Of a stretch of DNA of 64,000 nt, positions 55,102-64,000 are shown one piece after another. The notes below the pieces were generated by a model. That model made no database searches and had not been told where the DNA came from. It saw only the letters and a list, made by a program, of their open reading frames with translations. Each line of letters begins with the position of its first letter. Within the stretch, counting starts at the first letter, position 1. The stretch comes from Capnocytophaga felis (lineage in GTDB: Bacteria > Bacteroidota > Bacteroidia > Flavobacteriales > Flavobacteriaceae), in contig NZ_BLBC01000005.1 of the NCBI RefSeq assembly GCF_009684755.1, positions 186,001 through 250,000 of the forward strand, read 5' to 3'. The position numbers and the translations under genes are program-made.

Positions 55102-55851
55102 ATGAAAGTAAAAACAATTTTAGTTTCACAACCGGAACCTAAAATGGAAGGTTCACCTTACGCTCAAATTATTGAAAATCAAAAAGTCAAAATAGATTTT
55201 ATTCCTTTTATCAAGGTTGAGGGAATGACTGCCAAAGACATTCGTATGCAGAAAATCGATTTGACAAAATTCTCTGCTATCATTTTAACCAGCAGAAAAT
55301 CAGTAGATCATTATTTCAGAATTGCGGAGGAAATGCGTTTTAAAGTTCCTGACACAATGAAATACTTTTGCCAATCCGAAACTATTGCATTCTATCTGCA
55401 AAAATACATAACTTACAGAAAAAGAAAAATATACGTAGGCAAAAAAGAATTTTCGGACTTGTTGCCTATACTAAAAAAATACAAAGACGAAAATTTCCTA
55501 TTCCCTGGTTCGGACATACAAAAGCCCGAAATTACAAAAGCATTAAACGACCTGAAAATCAAGTGGGAAAGAGCTACTTTTTATAAAACTGTTCATTGTG
55601 ATTTATCAGGAATAAAAGATTTTAAATATGACATCTTGGCTTTTTTCAGCCCGGCAGGAATTGAGTCTTTATTCAAAAACTTCCCTGATTTCAGCCAAAA
55701 AAAGACACGAATTGCTGTGTACGGCGATTCCACATTAAAAGCGGCAGAAGAAGCCGGGCTTGTTATCGATATAAAAGCTCCGTCGCCTGAAACTCCGTCT
55801 ATGACAATGGCTCTGGAACAATACATCAGCAAGGTAAACGGAAAAAAATAG
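55102..55851 (+). CDS. hemD: Uroporphyrinogen-III synthase
   Basis: Closes and inverts the tetrapyrrole ring in haem synthesis. The 249-residue protein shows weak but typical HemD features: TILVSQPEP at the start, the SAIILTSRKSVDHYF segment, NFLFPGSD, FFSPAGIESLF and IAVYGDSTLKAAEEAGL. HemD is poorly conserved, so the call also relies on the DUF4271 neighbour. A hairpin terminator follows. Confidence 0.9.
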   Translation: MKVKTILVSQPEPKMEGSPYAQIIENQKVKIDFIPFIKVEGMTAKDIRMQKIDLTKFSAIILTSRKSVDHYFRIAEEMRFKVPDTMKYFCQSETIAFYLQKYITYRKRKIYVGKKEFSDLLPILKKYKDENFLFPGSDIQKPEITKALNDLKIKWERATFYKTVHCDLSGIKDFKYDILAFFSPAGIESLFKNFPDFSQKKTRIAVYGDSTLKAAEEAGLVIDIKAPSPETPSMTMALEQYISKVNGKK

Positions 55852-55877
55852 CTTAAAACTTTTACATACAATCAATT

Positions 55878-55919
55878 AATCCCAAATGCATAAACCAAAA
55901 AAGTTATGTGTTTGGGATT
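55878..55919 (+). terminator. Terminator after hemD
   Basis: Arms 55878-55893 and 55904-55919 (AATCCCAAA/TTTGGGATT plus CATAA/TTATG, 2x2 mismatch between). T-rich sequence follows. Confidence 0.65.
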
Positions 55920-56426
55920 TACTTTTATATCTGTCTGCTAAAATTATAGACAAGTTAAATGCTAAGCAAAACAAAGCCAATCTCTTTCGGTAGTTGGCAA
56001 AAAATTTTAAACCCCTCTTCCCTTTTTATCGGCTGGTGATTTGCAAGAAAAAACTACTTCAAAACATTTTTTTCAAATCATCTCGTTTACAAATTCTTCT
56101 TATCAAATTATCGGCAATTTATTTTAAATGTTTTTTAAATCTGCTTTTGTAAAAAATAACTTTCTTAAAATTAATCCTCACAAAAAATACTATTTTCATC
56201 TCGAAACAAAACAAAAACACATTACCACAACAAAATACATCTAACAAACAGCAAAATATCGTCATTTTACTGATAATAATTCAGGTAGAGATAAACGTAT
56301 GATTTAGAATTTTTCTTTCGAGCTTATTGAAATTGTCATCTTTGTAATAACAATTCTTACAGCTACATTTTGAAAGAAGGACGATATTAACGGGCTATAA
56401 CCTTCCTTTTTTAAATTTATAAAAGT

Positions 56427-56489
56427 AAGTCGACAAATTTTCATTTGAAAAATAATCTTTCAATTTGATGAAAAATGAAACATCGACTT
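56427..56489. other. Imperfect hairpin in a long gene-free gap
   Basis: AAGTCGA (56427-56433) and TCGACTT (56483-56489) flank a second complementary pair (ATTTTCATTT and AAAAATGAAA). It lies in the 769-bp interval 55852-56620, which apart from the hemD terminator and a -7 element shows no gene on either strand. It may be a small RNA or a leader structure for the TlpA-like gene. Confidence 0.35.
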
Positions 56490-56583
56490 GTAAATAAATC
56501 GAGAATTTCCAAAAAAGAAATAAATCTTCATATTTTTATCATCAGATAATACGAAAAACACTTTTTTATTTAATAACAATTTG

Positions 56584-56591
56584 TAAATTTG
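56584..56591 (+). promoter_or_regulatory. -7 element for the TlpA-like gene
   Basis: TAAATTTG, a full TAnnTTTG match, 29 bp before ATG 56621; the -33 region is not clear. Confidence 0.45.
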
Positions 56592-56620
56592 TGGCATTAT
56601 AATTCATAAATTTATTTGAT

Positions 56621-58018
56621 ATGAAAAGAAGTATCACCGCACTTTTAGCTGTTATTTTGCTCCAAGCGTGCGAAAAAAAAGCACCTGATTACGTCGTTCT
56701 TTCAGGAAAATTTGCCAAACCACAAGGCGAAAAGATTACTGTAAAAAGCCACGACTTTGAAAAAGAAATTGCCATCAATGCCGATGGGTCATTTTCTGAC
56801 ACATTGCATATTGCACACAATGGTATGTACAGAATAGGTCGTAAAAATATTTATCTGCACAAAGGCAAAAACGTATCCTTCAGCACAGATAATGAGACGA
56901 TGGAACCTATTACATACACGGGCGATTTGGCTGTGGAAAACAATTACCTTGCCGATAAAGACAAAACAACAGGTGAGGAATTAAGAGCTTTGGGAAAACA
57001 TCTGTACTCATTTGAGGAGACCGAATTTCTCAACAAAGTGAACGAGCTTACAAATAAGCAAAAGGAAATGCTTAACGCAATTACGCCTTCTGTTGCTGAT
57101 TTTAAAGAAAACGAGTTAAAAAACATCAACTACGGAAAAGATTACTGGCTTGCGAACTACGAATTTTATCACGGATATTTTATCAAAAATAACGACTTTA
57201 AAGTTTCTGATAATTTCCCTAAAGTAACAACAACTGATTTTGACAACGAGGCTGATTTTAATTTTTCACCAAGATATGCCGAGCTTGCAATGTCAAAATT
57301 TGAAAAAAACGTCTCTGATGAGTACGAAAAGAAAACCGAAGGAGTTGCTGAAGGAGAAATGAGCGATGAAGACTCTGAAAAAATATACAGAGACCTTATC
57401 ATTGAGAATTTCAAAAAAATAAAAAGCAGAAACATCAAAAACAGCATCGCATCATCTCAAATAATGAGTGGCGGCATTCCTGATGCAAAAACTTTGGACT
57501 TTTTCTATAATGATTTGCTTAGCAATGTTTCAAACGAGGATTTCAAAAAAGTTCTTAACGAACGCTACAACAAAATCAAATCCTTAGAAGCCGGCAACCC
57601 GTCTCCTTCTTTCAACTTTGAAAATCATAAAGGGGGAACTACTTCGCTTGAGGATTTTAAAGGAAAAGTAGTTTATGTGGACGTTTGGGCTACGTGGTGT
57701 GGTCCTTGCATTGGTGAAATTCCTCATTTAAAAGAGCTTGAAAAACAATATCACGGAAAAAACATTGAATTCGTGAGCATCTCGGTTGATGAAAAAAGAA
57801 ATTACGAAAAATGGAAACAATTTGTTACTGACCAAGGTTTGGTAGGTACGCAACTTATTGCAGATAATGATTGGAAATCTGATTTCGTAACAAATTACCT
57901 TATTTCAGGTATTCCGCGTTTTATTTTGATTGACACCGAAGGAAAAATCGTTAGTGCAGATGCTCCAAGACCGTCAAACAAAAAAATCGTTGAGCTTTTC
58001 ACTCAATTAGGATTGTAA
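56621..58018 (+). CDS. TlpA-like thioredoxin-domain lipoprotein
   Basis: Paralogue of the protein at 3261-4607: 465 residues, Cys17 lipidation site (LQAC), a diverged N-terminal domain (YVVLSGKFAKPQGEKITVKS) and a C-terminal thioredoxin fold with WATWCGPC, the active cysteines at 360 and 363, then IPRFILIDTEGK. The CGPC motif is the classic thioredoxin one, against CVPC in the paralogue, so redox potential may differ. It is a single-gene transcript with no SusCD genes beside it. Confidence 0.92.
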   Translation: MKRSITALLAVILLQACEKKAPDYVVLSGKFAKPQGEKITVKSHDFEKEIAINADGSFSDTLHIAHNGMYRIGRKNIYLHKGKNVSFSTDNETMEPITYTGDLAVENNYLADKDKTTGEELRALGKHLYSFEETEFLNKVNELTNKQKEMLNAITPSVADFKENELKNINYGKDYWLANYEFYHGYFIKNNDFKVSDNFPKVTTTDFDNEADFNFSPRYAELAMSKFEKNVSDEYEKKTEGVAEGEMSDEDSEKIYRDLIIENFKKIKSRNIKNSIASSQIMSGGIPDAKTLDFFYNDLLSNVSNEDFKKVLNERYNKIKSLEAGNPSPSFNFENHKGGTTSLEDFKGKVVYVDVWATWCGPCIGEIPHLKELEKQYHGKNIEFVSISVDEKRNYEKWKQFVTDQGLVGTQLIADNDWKSDFVTNYLISGIPRFILIDTEGKIVSADAPRPSNKKIVELFTQLGL

Positions 58019-58098
58019 TTCCAACAATTCTTCTTGAAAAAAAATAAAACTTACAATTTTGTAAAACAAAGATTCAAATAATTTGTTATTTACATAAA

Positions 58099-58146
58099 AA
58101 ATCAAGCTAAGTAGCATTCATAATTATGATCCACTTAGCTTGATTT
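58099..58146. terminator. Terminator between convergent genes
   Basis: A perfect 14-bp stem: AAATCAAGCTAAGT (58099-58112) and ACTTAGCTTGATTT (58133-58146), followed by CTTTTTTT on the plus strand. Confidence 0.78.
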
Positions 58147-58188
58147 CTTTTTTTAAATACATTTACTTTTTTACAGCTTGTTTCCTAT

Positions 58189-58917
58189 CTATTCCGAAGA
58201 GTCAGGTTTTTGTTTGGAACGACTTGAAATTAAAGAATCCTCAATAAGTTTGTTAAGCACCGTAACAAAAGTAGTTGCCTCTTCTGACGGAATTGCAATG
58301 CTTTGCGATTGAGCTCTCAAAGCAATTTCATCATAAATAAGATTGGTTTCTTTACGAATCTTTTTCGTACTTCCCGTTTCTTTGGAAGATTGCACAAAAG
58401 TTCGGTCGCCCAATTGTTCTTCAAAGTTTTCGTTCAAAGTTTTAAGATGTTCCAATGTTGCAGTAAGCCCTAATGTGGTGATGTCTTTCGCATTTTTTTC
58501 TATGGCAAGGTCGCTTAATAAGGCACGAATAGCAACTGATTCTTCTTTGTATCCCATTGAAGGCACATTCTTGTAATTTTTAGTTGCTTCATATAGGCTT
58601 TCGGCAGCTTCTTTGCGTTTAACGATGTATGACTTGCGTTCGTTACGAATATTTGCCAACACATATCTGACAATGTTATCACGTTCTTTATCCAGCTTCA
58701 GTAACTCTTTGGTTTGTTGTTCGGAACGGTTTTCGTACGCTTTTTCTGTTAGAATTTTGATATTTTCCTGCAATCTTTGAAATAATTTTTCGCTTATTTG
58801 CAGTTTTTCCAGCGTAGCGGTTCTAACTAACTTTTCCACTTCAATCATAAAGTGTAAATACTGTGCATTATTCAACCTTGTTAAATAAATGTTTTTGATT
58901 TTTACTAATTTTTCCAT
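58189..58917 (-). CDS. DUF6261 helical protein
   Basis: A 242-residue all-helical protein starting at ATG 58917 (MEKLVKIKNIYLTRLNNAQY); the upstream extension would run into the AT-rich leader. Repeating charged helices (DKERDNIVRYVLANIRNER, YDEIALRAQSQSIA) and the opening LTRLNNAQYLHFM fit the Bacteroidota DUF6261 family. Function unknown. It is isolated between a terminator and a 493-bp repeat-bearing gap. Confidence 0.8.
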   Translation of the reverse strand: MEKLVKIKNIYLTRLNNAQYLHFMIEVEKLVRTATLEKLQISEKLFQRLQENIKILTEKAYENRSEQQTKELLKLDKERDNIVRYVLANIRNERKSYIVKRKEAAESLYEATKNYKNVPSMGYKEESVAIRALLSDLAIEKNAKDITTLGLTATLEHLKTLNENFEEQLGDRTFVQSSKETGSTKKIRKETNLIYDEIALRAQSQSIAIPSEEATTFVTVLNKLIEDSLISSRSKQKPDSSE

Positions 58918-59088
58918 ATCGATTAAGTTTATAATTATGTAATTTACATACAGCAAAAAACGAGCCATTTCAAGATTTATTTTGTTAATTGACAATATTT
59001 TAAGAATTACACGTCTGCCTAAAACATAATTTTATGAAATTCAAATTAGGAATGTTTGCAATCCTTTATTAAAATATTTTTTTATACT

Positions 59089-59293
59089 AAGATTGCAGAG
59101 CGTCTGTCATTAAAAAAAGTTTTTGAAACAAGATTACAGACAATCCTCTTTAAAAAAGTTTTTTTTTATGCAAGATTGCAAAGCGTCTTTCTTCAAAAAT
59201 TTTTATTTACGGAAGATTGCAAACAATCCGACTTAAAAAATTTATTTTTTACAAGTTTTGCAAACACACACAAATCAATTTACTTTTTTGCTA
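59089..59293. repeat. 41-42-bp imperfect tandem repeat, five copies
   Basis: AAGATTRCA-type unit starts are at 59089, 59130, 59172, 59213 and (diverged) 59253, with spacing 41, 42, 41 and 40. Units alternate between a GCGTCT form (1, 3) and an AACAATCC/GACAATCC form (2, 4). GATTGCAAACAATC forms a small hairpin. It fills much of the 493-bp gap before the helicase; a frame across it is not believed to be a gene. Confidence 0.8.
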
Positions 59294-59410
59294 TAAACAT
59301 CTGTAGAATCGATATTTTTAAAAAATAAAACATTGTAAATCATTGATAAGCTAAAGCAAATAATTTTATTTATCAATGCTTTTTTCGTATTTTAGCACCA
59401 AAATTTTAGT

Positions 59411-62400
59411 ATGCAATCTTCATCTTCTTATACCATTTATAATGCTTCTGCGGGTTCCGGGAAGACGTACAGTCTTGCCAAATCATACTTGAAAATCATC
59501 TTATCGAGCAAAAATCCTGATTTATTCAGAAATTTATTGGCGATAACCTTCACAAACAAGGCTGTTTTTGAAATGAAAAACAGAATTATAGAATATCTCA
59601 CACTATTTTCAGATGAAAAAAGCCTTTCTGAACCCGATGCAATGTTTGAAGAACTTTGTAAAGAGCTGAAACTTGCACCAATGGAGCTGAAAATGCGTTC
59701 GGAAGACGTACTTAAACACATTCTGCACAATTATGCTTCTTTTAATATCAGTACCATCGACGGTTTTAATCACCAACTAATTCGCAGCTTTGCTTTTGAT
59801 TTGCACCTGAATCAATTTTTTGAAGTTCAGTTAGATGCCAAAACATTATTGCAACGTGCAGTTGATAACTTACTAAATCTGGCAGGAACTGATGATGAAT
59901 TAACAAATTTACTTACAGAATTTTCAAACGATAAGATAAAAGAAGATAAAAACTGGGATATTGCCGGAGAACTTTTTCGAGTAGCTGGTATGCTTACTAA
60001 TGAAAATCATCATTGGGAACTCAGCAATTTAAAGAAGAAAGATTTAGAAGATTTCAAAGCCTTAAAAAAGAATTTATTCAAGAAAAAAAATGAATCGGTT
60101 GCAACAATAAAAGAAACAGCCGCTTCATTTTTAAATCTGTTAGATGAAAATAATTTGGATAAATCTGCTTTTAAAGGCAGTTACGTATATAATTTTTTTG
60201 AAAAACTTAATGAAAATCCGGAACGAGAACTTCCTTGGGGAGCTGCCTGGCAAGAAAAATTAGCCACAGAACCTTTATACGCCAAAACTAATGCAAAATT
60301 TTTGGATACAGATTTAATTGACAGCCTTCAGCCACAGATTTTCTCTTATTTTTTATCTGTTAAGGAAGCCTTTGGTCTGTTTAACTTCTCAAAAAATGCA
60401 CTTCGATTTGTTGTGCCTTTAGCCTTGCTCAATCGTATTCAAAATGAAATAGAACTCATAAAAGACGAAGAAAATATTTTACCGATTTGGGAATTTAATG
60501 AGGTTATTTCCGGCGAAATCGCTTCTCAGCCTGTTCCGTTCATATACGAACGCATCGGTGAACGTTACAGGCATTATTTCATTGACGAGTTTCAAGATAC
60601 TTCCGTTTTGCAATGGAAAAACCTTATTCCGCTTATTTTAAATGCCGTGCAAAGTGAAAGCATCGCAAAACAAAAAGGAAGTTTATTGTTGGTGGGAGAT
60701 GCGAAACAATCCATCTACCGATGGCGTGGCGGAAAGGCAGAACAATTTATGAGCTTATATTCCAATGAAGAAAATCCTTTTTTCATCAAAGGGCAAACCA
60801 TAAATTTGGAAGATAATTACCGAAGCCTTGAAACTATTATCAATTTCAACAATCATTTCTTTAGTTTCATTGCAAACAAGTTTCAATCGGAAAAATACAG
60901 AGAGTTGTACTTAAATGCAATGCAGAATTATCCTGAAACAAAACGAAATAAACTTTTGCCGGAAGGATATTTAAGCATTCAGTTTGTAGATTTGAAAGCA
61001 ACCGACCCGGCAGAAGATTTTGAAGAAAATACCTCTGACGAAAGTAGTATTTTTGATATTTTCACCGAAAGAGAAATAACGTACTGCAACGCAATTTTTG
61101 AAACAATCAATCACGCCAACAAATCGGGAGCAGAAGATAAAGATATTACCATTTTGGTTCGCACAAACAGAGAAGGCTCTGCGGTTGCTTCTTTCTTGTC
61201 TTCAAAAGGAAAGAATATCATTTCTCCTGATTCATTATTGCTCAAGAACATCGTTTCCATACAATTTTTAATCTCGTTGTTGCATTTATTGCATAATAAA
61301 AATAGTCAGGAACTTAAGGTTAAGATGCTTTTTGAGTATGCAGGACTTAAAAGCATTGAGCAGGTGCATAATTTCATTACAAAATATATGAATGAGCCTG
61401 TTGAAACTTTTTTTGCCGACCATAATTTTTCTGCAAATGAGTTTCATTCACATTCCTTGTATGAAGGAGTTACTTTGCTTATAAATTGTTTTGATTTATC
61501 AAGAAAATCAGATGCTTACCTCACGCATTTTCTGGATTTGATATTTGATTTCAAAAATACACACAAGGGTGGATTATCGGAATTCTTAACATTTTGGGAA
61601 GAAGAGAAAGAAAAGTTAAGCATAAGTCTGCCGGAAGGTTTGAATGCGATTACCATAATGACCGTTCATAAAAGTAAAGGTTTGTCGGCTCCCGTTATTA
61701 TTTATGCTTTCGCAGATAGTAAACTCATCGAATCGCGTAACGAAACAATTTGGTATCCTGTTTCAAAGAAAGATTTCAGCGGATTTGATACTCTTTTGGT
61801 AGAAACAAATAAATCTCTTGTAAATTTCGAGCCGAAAGCAGAAGAAATTATTCGTCAGCATCACGAGCAACATTTATTAGACCAAATTAACGTTCTTTAC
61901 GTGGCGATGACACGTCCGGAATCTTTTTTATATGTAATCACATCTTTACCAAAAACTGCTGAAAAGAAAAACACAGAATCCGATACAAAATCTGAAACAT
62001 ACGGTTCTCTTTTTAAAAGTTTTATCGAAGAGAAAGGACAATGGAATGATGATTACTTAAAATACGAATTCGGAAGTCCTGTTTTTCCTGTGAAGGACAA
62101 AAAACAAACATCAGCCACAGAAAGATTGATTTATTTTCAAAAAGGTTGGGCAACGCCTAATTATAAAATTGCTACAGGAGCTTCACTGCTTTGGGATACT
62201 TCCCGAAAAGAATCTATTGAGAAAGGAAACTTAATGCACGAGCTTCTTGCAAAAGTTGTTTATCAATCTGATTTGGAACCCGTCCTAAAAAATGCTTTGG
62301 CAGAAGGTCTGCTCACCGATGAGCAGTATAAAATTGTTCTGCAACAACTTTTAAAATTAATACAAGATGAAAAAATTAGTGCATTCTTTTCTGAAAATTA

Positions 62401-62638
62401 TACGTACTTCATTGAAAAAGAATTCATTGATAAATCAGGAAAATTCTTCCGCCCTGACCGAATTGCATTCAATCCGATAAACAAACAAGCTGTAATTATT
62501 GATTATAAAACAGGAAAACCCAACGAAAAGCATCATTTACAAATGCAAACCTACGCCAACATCCTTTCCGATTTAGGCTGGGAGGTTATCGGCAAATATT
62601 TAATTTATTTAGATGAAGATAAAATAGTAAAGAGTTAA
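59411..62638 (+). CDS. AddA/RecB-like UvrD helicase-nuclease
   Basis: A 1075-residue double-strand-break repair enzyme. Superfamily 1 helicase motifs: NASAGSGKT (Lys18), FIDEFQDTSVLQW, GDAKQSIYRWRGG and ITIMTVHKSKGLSAP. The C-terminal PD-(D/E)XK nuclease has RPDRIAFN, IIDYKTGKP and HLQMQTYANIL. The layout fits the AddA subunit; the usual AddB partner is not adjacent here. It would resect DNA ends for RecA loading. Confidence 0.93.
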   Translation: MQSSSSYTIYNASAGSGKTYSLAKSYLKIILSSKNPDLFRNLLAITFTNKAVFEMKNRIIEYLTLFSDEKSLSEPDAMFEELCKELKLAPMELKMRSEDVLKHILHNYASFNISTIDGFNHQLIRSFAFDLHLNQFFEVQLDAKTLLQRAVDNLLNLAGTDDELTNLLTEFSNDKIKEDKNWDIAGELFRVAGMLTNENHHWELSNLKKKDLEDFKALKKNLFKKKNESVATIKETAASFLNLLDENNLDKSAFKGSYVYNFFEKLNENPERELPWGAAWQEKLATEPLYAKTNAKFLDTDLIDSLQPQIFSYFLSVKEAFGLFNFSKNALRFVVPLALLNRIQNEIELIKDEENILPIWEFNEVISGEIASQPVPFIYERIGERYRHYFIDEFQDTSVLQWKNLIPLILNAVQSESIAKQKGSLLLVGDAKQSIYRWRGGKAEQFMSLYSNEENPFFIKGQTINLEDNYRSLETIINFNNHFFSFIANKFQSEKYRELYLNAMQNYPETKRNKLLPEGYLSIQFVDLKATDPAEDFEENTSDESSIFDIFTEREITYCNAIFETINHANKSGAEDKDITILVRTNREGSAVASFLSSKGKNIISPDSLLLKNIVSIQFLISLLHLLHNKNSQELKVKMLFEYAGLKSIEQVHNFITKYMNEPVETFFADHNFSANEFHSHSLYEGVTLLINCFDLSRKSDAYLTHFLDLIFDFKNTHKGGLSEFLTFWEEEKEKLSISLPEGLNAITIMTVHKSKGLSAPVIIYAFADSKLIESRNETIWYPVSKKDFSGFDTLLVETNKSLVNFEPKAEEIIRQHHEQHLLDQINVLYVAMTRPESFLYVITSLPKTAEKKNTESDTKSETYGSLFKSFIEEKGQWNDDYLKYEFGSPVFPVKDKKQTSATERLIYFQKGWATPNYKIATGASLLWDTSRKESIEKGNLMHELLAKVVYQSDLEPVLKNALAEGLLTDEQYKIVLQQLLKLIQDEKISAFFSENYTYFIEKEFIDKSGKFFRPDRIAFNPINKQAVIIDYKTGKPNEKHHLQMQTYANILSDLGWEVIGKYLIYLDEDKIVKS

Positions 62639-62687
62639 AAATGAGATATTTTTTCTCATCACTTTTCTTTTATTTGAGTTTAATGAC

Positions 62688-62695
62688 TATCTTTG
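62688..62695 (+). promoter_or_regulatory. -7 element for the ABC-F gene
   Basis: TATCTTTG, 35 bp before ATG 62731. The nearest TTTG is only 11 bp upstream, so the -33 part is doubtful. Confidence 0.4.
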
Positions 62696-62730
62696 CACCC
62701 GCTGAATTTTTTTTTCATTAAAATCAATAT

Positions 62731-64000
62731 ATGCTGAACGTACACGATTTATCTGTTTCATTTCAGGGAGAGTTTTTGTTTGAAAATGTCGCTTTTATGC
62801 TTAATGCGGGCGACCGCGTGGGACTCATCGGAAAAAACGGAGCCGGAAAATCTACAATGTTGAAACTCTTGGCAAAGGAACTCAAACCCGACTCAGGAAC
62901 TATTGCCACAGATAAGGAGGTAAACATCGGTTTTTTAAAGCAAGATATTGATTTTGAAAACGGAAGAACTATTTTGGAAGAAGCCTACCAAGCTTTTCAG
63001 GAAATAAAATGTTTGGAAAACCAAATGGACGAAATCCATAGTGAAATGGAACTCCGAACAGATTACGAAAGCGAATCGTATCATAATTTAATTGATAAAC
63101 TCAGCGAAATTACACATCGTTACGATATTATCGGAGGCTATCAATATCAAGGAAATACGGAAAAAGTATTGCTCGGACTTGGTTTTCAACGTTCAGATTT
63201 TCAAAAACAAACTGATACTTTTTCAGGAGGTTGGCGAATGCGAATTGAACTGGCAAAATTACTTCTGCAAAACAATGATATTCTGTTACTTGACGAACCT
63301 ACCAACCATTTGGACATTGAATCCATCATTTGGCTGGAACAATTTTTAACAACATATGCAGGAGCTGTGGTTATCGTATCGCACGATAAAATGTTTTTGG
63401 ATAATGTAACGAACAGAACCATTGAAATTTCTGTTGGAAAAATTTACGATTACCCCAAACCTTATTCCAAATTTTTGGAGCTTCGTCAGGAAATTCGTGA
63501 ACAGCAATTGGCTTCACAGAAAAATCAAGAAAAGAAAATTCAGCAAACAGAAAAACTCATTGAAAAATTTCGAGCAAAAGCAACAAAAGCTTCAATGGCT
63601 CAATCACTTATCAAAAAATTAGACAAAATAGAACGCATTGAAGTTGATGAGGAAGACAATGCCGTGATGAACGTTCGTTTTCCCGTTTCGGTTACTCCGG
63701 GCAAAGTAGTTTTGGAAATCGAAAACGCCTACAAAAGTTATGGAGAAAAGGAAGTTTTGCAAAACATTAATTTACTGATAGAAAGAGGAAGCAAAATTGC
63801 TTTTGTAGGACAAAACGGACAAGGAAAAACAACATTAGCCAAAATGATTATCGGTGAAATTCCTTTTGAAGGAAACATCAAATTGGGGCACAATGTTCAG
63901 TTAGGTTATTTCGCTCAAAATCAAGCAACATATTTGGATGGAGAGATGAGCGTAGTTGATACAATGTTCCACGCAGCTAATGACAGTAACCGAATGAATA
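62731..64000 (+). CDS. ABC-F family ATPase, 3'-truncated by the window
   Basis: Soluble twin-ATPase of the ABC-F (Uup/EttA-like) group that acts on ribosomes or DNA junctions rather than membranes. About 423 residues are visible. The first domain has LIGKNGAGKSTMLKLL, the signature TFSGGWRMRIELA, LLLDEPTNHLDIESI and VIVSHDKMFLDN. The linker (QQTEKLIEKFRAKATKASM) is the P-site tRNA-interaction region. The second domain starts with FVGQNGQGKTTLAKMI and runs off the end. No membrane domain is present. Confidence 0.95.
   Translation, partial: MLNVHDLSVSFQGEFLFENVAFMLNAGDRVGLIGKNGAGKSTMLKLLAKELKPDSGTIATDKEVNIGFLKQDIDFENGRTILEEAYQAFQEIKCLENQMDEIHSEMELRTDYESESYHNLIDKLSEITHRYDIIGGYQYQGNTEKVLLGLGFQRSDFQKQTDTFSGGWRMRIELAKLLLQNNDILLLDEPTNHLDIESIIWLEQFLTTYAGAVVIVSHDKMFLDNVTNRTIEISVGKIYDYPKPYSKFLELRQEIREQQLASQKNQEKKIQQTEKLIEKFRAKATKASMAQSLIKKLDKIERIEVDEEDNAVMNVRFPVSVTPGKVVLEIENAYKSYGEKEVLQNINLLIERGSKIAFVGQNGQGKTTLAKMIIGEIPFEGNIKLGHNVQLGYFAQNQATYLDGEMSVVDTMFHAANDSNRMN

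Noticed and set aside
59056-59328. A 90-residue forward frame before the helicase
   Set aside because: It spans the 41-42-bp repeat and has a biased, low-complexity composition (Phe, Lys) with no domain.

Overview
The window is an AT-rich chromosomal segment of a Bacteroidota bacterium, most likely a Flavobacteriaceae member close to Capnocytophaga. Supporting signs are SusC/SusD genes, many lipoproteins with a Cys followed by Lys-Asp/Glu (the Capnocytophaga-type surface export signal), promoters of the TTTG-N19/20-TAnnTTTG type, almost no Shine-Dalgarno sequences, a thrS-infC-rpmI-rplT cluster, a monomeric isocitrate dehydrogenase, a cyclophilin-FKBP fusion and Bacteroidota-only families (DUF4625, DUF6048, DUF6452, DUF4296, DUF4271, DUF6261). 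The genus is an inference. I see no rRNA, prophage, IS element or CRISPR array.

Layout. 1-7825 (+): the 3' end of a SusC receptor, its SusD partner, a thioredoxin-fold lipoprotein and an M16 zinc protease, which look like a nutrient (possibly peptide) uptake locus. 7880-17798 (-): the most unusual region, with six lipoproteins (several with His motifs such as GHxHG and HQH, and DUF4625 modules), a decayed DUF4625 copy, a ZnuD-like TonB receptor, a very His-rich small protein and a TPR protein; I read it as a candidate metal (probably zinc) capture system. 17930-24542 (-): translation genes rplT, rpmI, infC (no AUG start), thrS, then DUF6048/DUF6452, rplY and prs. 24688-30662: tRNA-Leu, lspA, a folate enzyme, a GH25 lysozyme, tRNA-Met and the compact pyrR-pyrB-STAS-like-rnz-pdxH operon. 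30720-37658 (-): an O-antigen-ligase/TPR protein, ctlX, a second guanidine-modifying enzyme (together a possible arginine to ornithine route) and gltA, separated by repeat-rich gaps. 37782-47950: oxidoreductase, DUF2797, GH3, rsgA, a lipoprotein, a PPIase fusion, an O-methyltransferase, monomeric icd and a PepSY-like protein. 48120-58018: mutS2 without Smr, ung, a coiled-coil protein, pyrC, DUF4296, DUF4271, hemD and a second TlpA-like lipoprotein. 58189-64000: DUF6261, an AddA-like helicase-nuclease and the 5' part of an ABC-F ATPase.

A second theme is repeats. Four unrelated arrays share a 21-bp unit (13508-13675, 16287-16496, 34409-34499 with 34870-34960, and 36127-36231), and others use 63 bp, 42 bp or about 41-42 bp. 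A 25-bp REP-like sequence ending in CTCAGCCTGACA occurs five times, and at least two copies run into decaying 21-bp tandem repeats.
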